A DNA stretch of 64,000 bases from Streptomyces sp. NRRL F-525. Its GTDB lineage: Bacteria > Actinomycetota > Actinomycetes > Streptomycetales > Streptomycetaceae. Shown here piece after piece: positions 28,657-35,999 of this stretch. The stretch spans positions 37,611 to 101,610 of the forward strand of contig NZ_JNXE01000043.1 of the NCBI RefSeq assembly GCF_000716605.1. The letters run 5' to 3'. A model generated the notes under the pieces. That model saw nothing but the letters and a program-made list of their open reading frames with translations. It ran no database searches and was not told the DNA's origin. The stretch's first letter is position 1; the number at the start of each line of letters is the position of its first letter. A program made the position numbers and the translations under genes.

Positions 28657-29332
28657 TAGTGTCTGCCATCGTACCGGCAGCCGCTCGGCGTACGCTGCCT
28701 CCCCTGCACCAGGTGCTGGTGATCGCGTGACAGTTGGGGCACAGCAACCGCAGGTTCTCGCGCCGGTCGTCACTCCAGTCCCCGTTGATGTGATCGACCT
28801 CCAGAGTCATGGGCTTGCCGAGCCACTCTGGTCCCAGGCCGCAAAGGGCGCACTCCTCGGGCAGGCCGATTGCGCAGAGTGCCCGCCGTAGCAGGACGGT
28901 TCTCGTCCGCTGTCTGGCGTTGTGACGGACCAGAATGTCCTCGGGGTGCTTGGCCAGGTCTTGTCGCGGCTTCCCCCTCTGGTGGGCCTGTCCCAAGAAG
29001 TGTGTGGTGGGGAGGTGTTCGTCGGCGATCCACTGGCGCAGGAGTGCGCGTTGTCTCCCGTTGTCCGGGCGGCCGAGGCGGCGGAGTGTCTCTGCGATGG
29101 AGATCGACTCGGCGACTGTCGCTCGCAACTCGTCGAGGGTGGGGCGAGGTTGCCGACCAGGAGACCGGAAATGCGAGATGTCGATGTTGAAGTGAGCGAA
29201 CCGCCTCGTGAGGTACCGACGGAGATGGTCGTACGGTGAGGTGCCGAAGAAGGCGACGACTTCGTCTATGTCGGAACAGCTTTCGGCGGCTTGTGTCAGT
29301 TGTTCGCGGGTGTACCGGACGCCACTGCTCAT
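28622..29332 (-). CDS. HNH endonuclease, first of a tandem pair, running into the tRNA gene
   Basis: A 236-residue protein with two helix-turn-helix-like repeats (each ending in a T/SHF-type motif: IDISHF, LPTTHF) and a C-terminal HNH domain: CALCG knuckle, LEVDHINGDWSDDRRENLRL, LCPNCH. The frame passes the HNH end, adds a Gly/Ala-rich tail and enters the tRNA-Leu gene, where its TAG stop is exactly the tRNA anticodon. It overlaps the upstream paralogue by 4 bases (29329-29332), so both are co-translated. Role unknown: homing-type or phage-derived nuclease, or domesticated. No integrase is nearby. Confidence 0.82.
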   Translation of the reverse strand: MSSGVRYTREQLTQAAESCSDIDEVVAFFGTSPYDHLRRYLTRRFAHFNIDISHFRSPGRQPRPTLDELRATVAESISIAETLRRLGRPDNGRQRALLRQWIADEHLPTTHFLGQAHQRGKPRQDLAKHPEDILVRHNARQRTRTVLLRRALCAIGLPEECALCGLGPEWLGKPMTLEVDHINGDWSDDRRENLRLLCPNCHAITSTWCRGGSVRRAAAGTMADTSGGGAMATQQT

Positions 29333-29991
29333 GGGGTGCCGAGCCTGGTCCGACGCTTGCCACGACCTCGATAACTATCTGTAGTGGAATGGCAGTTGGG
29401 GCAGAGGAGCCGTAGATTCTCGACCTGGTTGTTTCGCCAGTTACCGTCGATGTGGTCGACCTCGAGAGGCAAGGGCTCCCCGCGCCAGACCGCCTTGTTG
29501 CCGCACAGAGCGCAGTGGTTGCCGATGCCGAGTTCGCGCATCGCCCTCTTGAGGCGGTCTGGGGGTGTTCGCCTGGGGTGTGGCGAGGTGTCTTCGACAA
29601 GGATCTCTTCGGGGGTGCGGCGGCGCTGGTTGAATCTCATGTTCTCTGTGCGAACCCTCGCCGTGAAGTGAGACGTGTCGATCTCGTACGCCTTGATCCG
29701 CCGGGCGATGTTGGTCTGATGACCACCTACGGATTCGAGTCCGAGTCGCCGGACGACTTCGTTGACGCTCGTAGAGGCAGCGACTACAGGTTCAAGGATT
29801 TCCCTCGTCCACTTGGCCCCCTCCCGTTCGAAGTGCGACGTGTCCACCCCGAGCTTCTTCATCCGCGCCCGGATGTAGTCCCGCGTCGAACTCCTCGGAT
29901 CCACCCCCAACCTCTCCAACGCCTCGGACAACGTCCGAGCCCCCTGAGCCGCTCCCTCAAGCCGCTCCCGCGAATACGCGCTGACCCCCAT
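29329..29991 (-). CDS. HNH endonuclease, second of a tandem pair
   Basis: A 220-residue paralogue with the same plan: two helix-turn-helix-like repeats (GVDTSHFEREG, EIDTSHFTARV), a CALCG knuckle, LEVDHIDGNWRNNQVENLRL and LCPNCHSTTD. ATG 29991 follows GGAGGGG on the minus strand. The third-position bias is weaker than in core genes, consistent with foreign origin. The repeats are of a type common in phage HNH proteins that recognise a DNA site next to the cut. Duplicates in tandem suggest local amplification. Confidence 0.84.
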   Translation of the reverse strand: MGVSAYSRERLEGAAQGARTLSEALERLGVDPRSSTRDYIRARMKKLGVDTSHFEREGAKWTREILEPVVAASTSVNEVVRRLGLESVGGHQTNIARRIKAYEIDTSHFTARVRTENMRFNQRRRTPEEILVEDTSPHPRRTPPDRLKRAMRELGIGNHCALCGNKAVWRGEPLPLEVDHIDGNWRNNQVENLRLLCPNCHSTTDSYRGRGKRRTRLGTP

Positions 29992-30102
29992 CGTTCCCCT
30001 CCGATCTCGACCACACGTTCGTGGCCTCGAATGGAGTAACGAGCTGCTCATCAGACAGTCACGCCCGAAACGTAAAGCAGTTGATAGCCTGTCGGTCGCT
30101 GA

Positions 30103-30145
30103 AGCCTTCCAGGCACGGACCCTTGTCCGGCCGGGAGGCTTTTTT
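30103..30145 (+). promoter_or_regulatory. Nested terminator hairpin that contains the GNAT ribosome site
   Basis: AGCCTTCC (30103-30110) pairs with GGGAGGCT (30133-30140), GGC with GCC, and CGGAC (30116-30120) with GTCCG (30125-30129) over a CCTT loop; T6 follows (30140-30145). The 3' arm is the GNAT Shine-Dalgarno sequence, so folding would end transcription and hide the ribosome site. Confidence 0.7.
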
Positions 30146-30146
30146 C

Positions 30147-30689
30147 ATGACCTCTTTTGTGGGAGCAGCAGAAGTAGCAGTCGATGTACGACCAGCCACC
30201 CCCGCCGACCGCCCCACCGTCGAGCGGCTCTGGCTGATGTTTCGGCATGACCTGTCCGAGTTCGCGACCGCGGGGCAACTTCAACTGCCCAACCCCGACG
30301 GCACGTTCCGCAGTGAGCGGGTGGACGCGGCGTTCGACGAGGGGGACGGGGACTGGGCGCCGTATCTCTTCTGGTGCGGCGAGCATCCCGTCGGGTTCGC
30401 GTTCGTGCGGGGGATCAGCTCAGCTACCCGGATCCTCAACAGCTTCTTCGTCGTGCGCGGAGCCCGGCGGGCCGGGGTCGGGATGGGAGCCGTGCGGGAT
30501 GTCGTCGCGCGGTATCCGGGGGAGTGGGAGGTCGCGTTTCAGGATGCCAATCCGGGGGCCGTGGCGTTCTGGCGGCGGGTTGGCGAGGCGCTTGCCCGGG
30601 AGGGCTGGACCGAGGAGCGCAGGTCGGTGCCCGGACGGCCCGACCTGGCTCCCGATGTGTGGGTGTCGTTCAGGTACGGAGGTGCGTAG
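30147..30689 (+). CDS. GNAT family N-acetyltransferase
   Basis: A 180-residue acyltransferase. Start ATG 30147 follows GGGAGG (30133-30138). The N-terminal strand VDVRPATPADRPTVERLW, the central strands PVGFAFVRGI and LNSFFVVRGARRAGVGMGAVRDVV (the R-x-x-G-x-G acetyl-CoA loop) and VAFQDANPGAVAFWRRVGE define the fold. Substrate unknown. It lies alone between the HNH pair and bcp and has an attenuator-like leader. Confidence 0.87.
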   Translation: MTSFVGAAEVAVDVRPATPADRPTVERLWLMFRHDLSEFATAGQLQLPNPDGTFRSERVDAAFDEGDGDWAPYLFWCGEHPVGFAFVRGISSATRILNSFFVVRGARRAGVGMGAVRDVVARYPGEWEVAFQDANPGAVAFWRRVGEALAREGWTEERRSVPGRPDLAPDVWVSFRYGGA

Positions 30690-30701
30690 AGGACTGGTCG
30701 G

Positions 30702-31169
30702 CTAGACGCCCAGGTCCTTGATGATCTTCGCCACGTGGCCCGTCGCGCGGACGTTGTACAGCGAGTGCTCCACCTTGCCGGACTCGTCCACGATGATCGT
30801 GGAGCGGATCACGCCCATGTAGGTCTTGCCGTAGTTCTTCTTCTCGCCGAAGGCCGCGTACGCGTCGAGGGTCTTCTTGTCGGGGTCCGCGAGGAGGGTG
30901 ACCTTGAGGTTCTCCTTCTCGCGGAACTTGGCGAGCTTCTCCGGCTGGTCGGGGGAGATGCCGATGACGTCGTAACCGGCGCCCGTCAGCAGCTCCAGGT
31001 TGTCCGTGAAGTCGCAGGCCTGCTTGGTGCAGCCGGGGGTCAGGGCCGCCGGGTAGAAGTAGACGATGACCTTGCGGCCCTTGTGGTCGGCGAGGGACAC
31101 CTCGTTGCCGTCGGCGTCGGGGAGCGTGAAGGCGGGGGCAACGTCCCCGGGCTGGAGTCGTTCACTCAT
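30702..31169 (-). CDS. bcp: Thioredoxin-dependent thiol peroxidase, Bcp/PrxQ type
   Basis: A 155-residue peroxiredoxin. Cys47 in ALTPGCTKQACDF is the peroxidatic cysteine and Cys52 the resolving one, the atypical two-Cys arrangement of E. coli Bcp. Other family segments are APAFTLPDADGNEVSLADHKG and VIGISPDQPEKLAKF. Start ATG 31169 (MSERLQPGD). Faces the GNAT gene with a 12-bp gap. Confidence 0.96.
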   Translation of the reverse strand: MSERLQPGDVAPAFTLPDADGNEVSLADHKGRKVIVYFYPAALTPGCTKQACDFTDNLELLTGAGYDVIGISPDQPEKLAKFREKENLKVTLLADPDKKTLDAYAAFGEKKNYGKTYMGVIRSTIIVDESGKVEHSLYNVRATGHVAKIIKDLGV

Positions 31170-31263
31170 CGCGCTAGCGTAACCGGGGGTGCTGACAGTG
31201 CACTCCGCGCGAGAGCTGACAGACTGTCCGGCACAAGTACCAGCAGACTTCGGAGGCCGTACG

Positions 31264-31611
31264 GTGACGGACACGTCGAACACGCCGGACACCAGAACCC
31301 CGGCGCAGATCGAGGCGGACATCAAGCGTCGCCGCGATGTCCTGGCCGACACGCTCGACGAGATCGGGGTGCGGGTGCACCCGAAGACGATCGTGGGCGA
31401 CGCGAAGGCCAAGGTCGCGTCCAGCATCGACCACACCCTCGGCAGGGCGTACGTCGGCGTCAACCGGGTCGTCGGTGACGTCAAGGGTCAGTTCGTGGAC
31501 GAAGAGGGCGCGCCGCGCGTCGAGCGGATCGTTCCTGTCGCTCTCGTCGCCGTCGGTGTCGTGGGCCTGTTCGTCCTCGGCTCCCGGCGTCGCAGTGGCC
31601 GTAAGGGCTGA
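31264..31611 (+). CDS. DUF3618 membrane protein
   Basis: A 115-residue protein starting GTG 31264. The DUF3618 core is RTPAQIEADIKRRRDVLADTL, a helix that marks these small actinobacterial proteins, followed by an amphipathic stretch and a C-terminal membrane helix (VALVAVGVVGLFVLG) with a basic end. Function unknown. Divergent from bcp and followed by the GroES-like gene. Confidence 0.88.
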   Translation: MTDTSNTPDTRTPAQIEADIKRRRDVLADTLDEIGVRVHPKTIVGDAKAKVASSIDHTLGRAYVGVNRVVGDVKGQFVDEEGAPRVERIVPVALVAVGVVGLFVLGSRRRSGRKG

Positions 31612-31667
31612 AACCGTGGGCCACCCGGCCGCGTACGGACGGGTCCTGGGCAGGTAGGTTCGTGGGC

Positions 31668-32024
31668 GTGAGCGCCAAGAGAGACGAGCAGAGCACCCAG
31701 CACGACAAGCTGCCCATCCGGATGCTGCACGACCGTGTGCTCGTGCGGCAGGACAAGAGCGAGGGCGAGCGGCGTTCGGGTGGCGGGATCCTGATCCCCG
31801 CGACGGCGGCCGTGGGGCGCCGACTGGCCTGGGCCGACGTGGTCGCCGTAGGCCAGAACGTGCGGACCGTGGAGCCCGGCGACCGGGTTCTCTACGACCC
31901 CGAGGACCGCGCCGAGGTCGAGGTGCGCGGGGTCGCCTACGTCCTCATGCGCGAGCGGGATCTGCACGCCGTCGCCGCCGACCGGTTCGAGGGGTCCGAG
32001 GACTCGACCGGCCTGTATTTGTAG
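31668..32024 (+). CDS. GroES-like co-chaperonin (Cpn10 fold)
   Basis: A 118-residue protein with the Cpn10 opening LPIRMLHDRVLVRQDKSEGE, a mobile-loop region with RRSGGGILIPATA, ADVVAVGQNV and GDRVLYDPEDRAEVEVRG. Unlike true groES it has no groEL next to it and has a charged N-terminal extension and a C-terminal tail. It is probably a secondary paralogue rather than the main GroEL partner. GTG 31668 is preferred over GTG 31662 for spacing to the AGGTAGG-like site. Confidence 0.85.
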   Translation: MSAKRDEQSTQHDKLPIRMLHDRVLVRQDKSEGERRSGGGILIPATAAVGRRLAWADVVAVGQNVRTVEPGDRVLYDPEDRAEVEVRGVAYVLMRERDLHAVAADRFEGSEDSTGLYL

Positions 32025-32052
32025 GTCGTGTCCCTGTAAGCAGCAAGCCTCC

Positions 32053-32086
32053 AAGGGGCTGGTGACCATCGTCACCAGCCCCTTTT
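32053..32086 (+). terminator. Terminator after the GroES-like gene
   Basis: Perfect 14-bp arms 32053-32066 (AAGGGGCTGGTGAC) and 32071-32084, loop CATC, T-run 32083-32086. It separates the gene from the riboswitch region. Confidence 0.93.
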
Positions 32087-32114
32087 GCCGTTCCTTTGCT
32101 ACGTTGGAAAGCAA

Positions 32115-32161
32115 CCCGACGAGACGCGCCGTACCGGGACAGCGACACCGAAAGACGACGC
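32115..32161 (+). ncRNA. Guanidine-III (ykkC-III) riboswitch
   Basis: The segment holds CCCGACGAGACGCGCCGTACC and AAAGACGACGC, matching the guanidine-III consensus (ACGAG..GCGCCGUACC, later AAGACGNCGC). P1 is CCCG (32115-32118) with CGGG (32135-32138). The pseudoknot is GCGCCGT (32126-32132) with ACGACGC (32155-32161), one C-A mismatch. A CACCCCCG stretch (32161-32168) directly after the aptamer can pair with CGGAGGTG, which contains the ribosome site (32185-32190). This suggests control of translation initiation. The next gene is an SMR exporter of the guanidinium type, fitting the ligand. Confidence 0.87.
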
Positions 32162-32198
32162 ACCCCCGTTCAGTACGTACGTCTCGGAGGTGCCTGTC

Positions 32199-32519
32199 AT
32201 GGCCTGGGTTCTGCTCGTCGTCGCCGGTCTGCTCGAAGTGGGCTGGTCGATCGGGATGAAGTACACCGACGGGTTCACGCGGCTCGTGCCCAGCGTGTTC
32301 ACCGGTGCCGGCATCGTCGCCAGCATGCTGCTGCTCTCGTACGCCGCGAAGTCGCTCCCCATCGGTACCGCCTACGGCGTCTGGGTCGGGATCGGCGCGG
32401 CCGGGGCGGCGGTGCTCGGCATGGTGGTGCTGGGGGAGCCTGCCACCGCCGCCCGGATCTTCTTCGTGTGTCTGCTGCTGGTCGCCGTCGTGGGGCTGAA
32501 GGCGACCTCCGGTCATTAG
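32199..32519 (+). CDS. gdx: SMR family guanidinium exporter (Gdx/SugE type)
   Basis: A 106-residue four-helix small multidrug resistance protein. The conserved membrane Glu is in VAGLLEVGWSIGMKYTDGF, and GFTRLVPSVF and AYGVWVGIGAAGAAVLGM are typical of the SugE/Gdx branch rather than EmrE-like drug pumps. The upstream guanidine-III riboswitch supports guanidinium as substrate. CGGAGG lies at 32185-32190. Ends 13 bp before the convergent PBP gene. Confidence 0.93.
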   Translation: MAWVLLVVAGLLEVGWSIGMKYTDGFTRLVPSVFTGAGIVASMLLLSYAAKSLPIGTAYGVWVGIGAAGAAVLGMVVLGEPATAARIFFVCLLLVAVVGLKATSGH

Positions 32520-32532
32520 CCGGGTGAGTTGG

Positions 32533-34977
32533 TCACTCCTTCTTGCGGCCCGTGCTCTGCGGGCCCGCCGTCGTCCCTCCGGTCGTCGTGCCGCCGGTGG
32601 TGCCGTCGGTCGTCGTCCCTGTCGTGCCGCCTGTTGTCGTGGTCCCGCCGTCCGTGGTCGTGCCCGTGGTGCCGCCGGTGGTCGTGGTGCCGCCGTCGGT
32701 CGTCGTGCCGCCCGTGGTCGTGGTCCCGCCGTCCGTGGTCGTGCCCGTGGTGCCGCCGGTCGTCGTGGTGTCGCCGCCGGTGGTCGTCGTGCCGCCGTTC
32801 GTCTGGCCCTGCGTCTGACCCTGGTCGCCCTGGCCGCCGGTGGTGGTCGTACCGCCGTTGTCCTGGTTGCCCGTCGTCGCCGGCTGGCTGGGCTGGAGGC
32901 TCGGGGGTGCGACGGTCTCGGCGCCGTCCTGGAGCTGGAGGTCGAAGTCGCTCGCCTCGGTGCCCTTGAGGGCGGACTTGGTGTACTGGGCCCAGATCTC
33001 GGCGGGCGCGCCGCCGCCGTTGACACGTTCGAGGCCCATCGCGCCGTAGAGCGACTTGTGGGCGGCGGTCGTCGGGTCCTGGCCCATGACCGAGACGACC
33101 GTCGCCAGGTCCGGGGTGTAGCCCGCGAACCAGGCCGCCGTGTCCTCCTCCGCCGTGCCGGTCTTGCCGGCCGCGGGGCGGTCGGCGCCCTGGGCCGCGG
33201 TGGCCGTGCCGTTGTCGACGACGCTCTGCAGGACCGAGGTGGTGGTGTCGGCGGCCTCGCGGCTCACCGCGCGGGTCGTCTTGTTCACCGGCAGCTTGAC
33301 GTCGTTCGTGCCGTCCTTGGTGATCTTCGAGATCATCGTGTACGTGTGCCGCTCACCGTGGTTGCCGATGGTGGCGTACGCCTCCGCCATGTCGAGGACG
33401 CTCGCGGTGGACGGGCCGAGCGCGATCGACGGGGTGGCGGTCAGGTCGGGGGTGTCGGACGGGATGCCGAGGTCGATGGCGGTCTGCTTGACCTTGGTGG
33501 GGCCTACGTCGACCGCCATCTGCGCGTACACCGAGTTGACGGACTTGTCGGTCGCCGTGCGGACGGTGATGTCGCCGTAGGAGACCTCGTCCTCGTTCTC
33601 CGGCGCGTACGAGCCGCCGCTCCAGCCTTCCACGGGGCGCTTGTTGGTGCCGTCGTAGTAGGTGTTGGGCGTGATGGTCTGGCCGTCCTGGGTCTGCGAG
33701 TCGTTCTGGATGGCCGAGGTGAGGACGAACGGCTTGAAGGTGGAGCCGACTTGGAAGTCGCCGCGGGTCGCGCCGTTCGTGTACTGCTTCACGTAGTCGA
33801 TGCCGCCGTACATCGCGACGATGTTGCCGGTCTTGGGATCGACCGAAGCCCCGCCCGCGCGAACGTAGTTGTCGACCTTGCGGCTCTTCTTGTCGAGCTT
33901 GGACATGACCTGGTCGTCGACGGCCTTCACGAAGGCGTCCTGCTTGCTCTTCTGGAGCGTGGTGGTGATGCGGTAGCCGCCGGCTTCGAGGGTGTCCGCG
34001 TCGATGATCTTGTTGGTGGTGAGGTAGTCCTTGATCGCGCCGACGATGTAACCACGCTGTCCGGACATGCTCGTTGAGGCCGTCGCCTCCTTCGGCATCG
34101 GGAACTTCATGCCGGTCCGCGCGGACTGGGTGAGCCAGCCCTTCTTGACCATGCCGTCGAGGACGTAGTTCCAACGGGCCACCGCAGCGGCCTTGTTCTC
34201 CGGATGCGCTACGACGTCGTACTCGCTCGGCGCGTTCAGCAGTGCGGCGAGGTAGGCGCCGCGGCCGGCGTCGAGGTCGGCCGCGTCCTTGCCGTAGTAG
34301 GCCTGGGCGGCGGCCTGGATGCCGTACGCGTTGCGGCCGAAGTAGCTGGTGTTGAGGTAGCCCTCCAGGATCTCGGACTTGGACTCCTCGCGGTCCAGCT
34401 TGATCGAGATGAAGAACTCCTTCACCTTGCGGGTGACGGTCTGTTCCTGGCCCAAGTAGTAGTTCTTGACGTACTGCTGGGTGATCGTGGAGCCGGACTG
34501 GGTGCCCTTGCCGGTCGCGGTGTTCCAAGCGGCGCGGACCATCGCCTTGGGGTCGACGGCGGACTCGGAGTAGAAGTCCCGGTCCTCGGCGGCCAGTACG
34601 GCGTGCTGGGCGTTCGCCGAGACCTGGGCGAGGCTCACGTTCTCGCGGTTGACCTCGCCGTCGCGGGCGAGTTGGGAGCCGTCCGCGTAGAGGTACACGT
34701 TGGACTGCTTCATCGCGAGGGCGTTGGCGGGCGGGATCTTGACCAGCGAGTAGCCGAGGAAGAACGCGCCGATCAGCACTGCCACGAGCCCGATGAACCC
34801 GACGAGCGTCATCCGCCAGGTCGGGATCGCCCGCCGCCACCCGGTGCGCTTGGGCCGCTTGGCCTTCTTGGGCTTCTCGCCGCCGGGCGCGCCGGGCGCC
34901 TCGGGTGCGGCGGCCGCTTCCGGCTCTCTCGGTGCCCAGCCCTGGTTCGGCTGCTGCGGCTGCGGCTGGTCGCTCAT
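32533..34977 (-). CDS. Class A penicillin-binding protein (glycosyltransferase/transpeptidase)
   Basis: An 814-residue bifunctional peptidoglycan synthase. A Pro/Lys-rich cytoplasmic segment precedes one membrane helix (MTLVGFIGLVAVLIGAFFLG). The glycosyltransferase domain has AEDRDFYSESAVDP (catalytic Glu) and GSTITQQYVKN. The transpeptidase has GSTFKPFVLTSA (nucleophile Ser), a DKSVNSVY SxN motif and AAGKTGTAEE. The extracellular C-terminus is a 100-residue low-complexity tail of TTTTGG and TTTDGG repeats ending in GRKKE. Start ATG 34977 is taken over upstream extensions. Probably a housekeeping cell-wall enzyme. Confidence 0.94.
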   Translation of the reverse strand: MSDQPQPQQPNQGWAPREPEAAAAPEAPGAPGGEKPKKAKRPKRTGWRRAIPTWRMTLVGFIGLVAVLIGAFFLGYSLVKIPPANALAMKQSNVYLYADGSQLARDGEVNRENVSLAQVSANAQHAVLAAEDRDFYSESAVDPKAMVRAAWNTATGKGTQSGSTITQQYVKNYYLGQEQTVTRKVKEFFISIKLDREESKSEILEGYLNTSYFGRNAYGIQAAAQAYYGKDAADLDAGRGAYLAALLNAPSEYDVVAHPENKAAAVARWNYVLDGMVKKGWLTQSARTGMKFPMPKEATASTSMSGQRGYIVGAIKDYLTTNKIIDADTLEAGGYRITTTLQKSKQDAFVKAVDDQVMSKLDKKSRKVDNYVRAGGASVDPKTGNIVAMYGGIDYVKQYTNGATRGDFQVGSTFKPFVLTSAIQNDSQTQDGQTITPNTYYDGTNKRPVEGWSGGSYAPENEDEVSYGDITVRTATDKSVNSVYAQMAVDVGPTKVKQTAIDLGIPSDTPDLTATPSIALGPSTASVLDMAEAYATIGNHGERHTYTMISKITKDGTNDVKLPVNKTTRAVSREAADTTTSVLQSVVDNGTATAAQGADRPAAGKTGTAEEDTAAWFAGYTPDLATVVSVMGQDPTTAAHKSLYGAMGLERVNGGGAPAEIWAQYTKSALKGTEASDFDLQLQDGAETVAPPSLQPSQPATTGNQDNGGTTTTGGQGDQGQTQGQTNGGTTTTGGDTTTTGGTTGTTTDGGTTTTGGTTTDGGTTTTGGTTGTTTDGGTTTTGGTTGTTTDGTTGGTTTGGTTAGPQSTGRKKE
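32575..32870 (-). repeat. Tandem repeats coding for the Thr/Gly tail of the PBP
   Basis: Degenerate direct repeats with a unit read as TTTDGGTTTTGGTTG in protein. At DNA level runs such as GTGGTCGTGCCCGTGGTGCC recur. Expect length variation between strains. Confidence 0.9.
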
Positions 34978-35198
34978 GTCGTGCACGGACTCCTGTTTCG
35001 CGTCGTACCGTCCCGCACTGCCTCGTACGTTCCTGTACGGCCTTGTGCGCTTCTGCGCCCCCAGACGAAGACTCTCGCACCATGCGTTCCGTTCCCGCCC
35101 ATCGGCACGCACTTGCCCGGAAAATGCGTGGCGTGCGTCACCACCTGCGGACTAGGCTCCTGCGCTTCGGTGTCAAGACAGGGTGGAGGTCGGTTTCT

Positions 35199-35999
35199 GT
35201 GGGCGCTGGGCGGTTGTACGCGGCCGTCGCGGCGGGGGGTTTCAGGCGGTACGCGACGTACCGGGCGGCGACGCTCGCCGGGGTGTTCACCAACACGGTC
35301 TTCGGTGTCGTCCTCGTCTACACGTACCTGGCGCTGTGGGACGAGCGCCCGCATCTCGGGGGGTACGACCAGGCGCAGGCGGTGACGTACGTGTGGCTGG
35401 GGCAGTGTCTGTACGCGACGCTGGCGATCCAGGGCGGCGGGTTCGAGAAGGACCTGATGGAGCGGATCCGCACGGGCGACATCGCCGTCGACCTGTACCG
35501 GCCGGCCGACCTCCAACTCTGGTGGCTGGCAAGCGACTTCGGGCGGGCCATGTTCCAGATGCTGGGGCGGGGCGTGATCCCGTTCGTGTTCGGCGCGCTG
35601 TTCTTCCCGATGGCGCTGCCCACGGACGTCATGTCCTGGGCGGCCCTCCTGGTGGCGCTGCTGCTGGCGATCCTCGTCAGCTTCGGCCTCCGCTATCTGG
35701 CGGCCCTGAGCGTGTTCTGGCTGATGGACGGCACGGGCGTCAACCAGGCCACGATGATCCTGGGGATCTTCTGCTCGGGCATGGTGCTCCCGCTGAACGC
35801 CTTCCCGGGCCCGCTCGGCGACATCGTCCGCGCGCTCCCGTGGGCGGCGCAGATCCAGATGCCCGCGGACGTGCTGATGGGGAAGACCGATCCGCTGCAC
35901 GCGTACGCCTTCCAGGCGGCCTGGGCGGTGGCGCTGCTCACGGCGGGGCGGCTGATGCAGTCGGCGGCGACGCGGAGAGTGGTGGTGCAGGGTGGCTGA
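35199..35999 (+). CDS. ABC-2 type transporter permease, first of a three-gene exporter
   Basis: A 266-residue membrane protein with six predicted helices, beginning GAGRLYAAVAAGGFRRYATY. GTG 35199 has GGAGG at 35185-35189. Conserved stretches include YRAATLAGVFTNTVFG and ATLAIQGGGFEKDLMERIRTGDIAVDLYRP; the RIR-GDI-DL-RP pattern is typical of this exporter class. Its stop overlaps the start of the second permease by 8 bases. With the next two genes it forms an exporter of unknown cargo. Confidence 0.9.
   Translation: MGAGRLYAAVAAGGFRRYATYRAATLAGVFTNTVFGVVLVYTYLALWDERPHLGGYDQAQAVTYVWLGQCLYATLAIQGGGFEKDLMERIRTGDIAVDLYRPADLQLWWLASDFGRAMFQMLGRGVIPFVFGALFFPMALPTDVMSWAALLVALLLAILVSFGLRYLAALSVFWLMDGTGVNQATMILGIFCSGMVLPLNAFPGPLGDIVRALPWAAQIQMPADVLMGKTDPLHAYAFQAAWAVALLTAGRLMQSAATRRVVVQGG

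Noticed and set aside
28573..30146. Integrative element using tRNA-Leu as attachment site
   Set aside because: The HNH genes are on the 5' side of the tRNA, there is no integrase, and no duplicated tRNA 3' end was seen.
31668..32024. Main groES gene
   Set aside because: No groEL follows and both ends are extended; treated as a paralogue.
32575..32870. CRISPR-like array
   Set aside because: Repeats are degenerate, without unique spacers, and are in frame inside the PBP gene.
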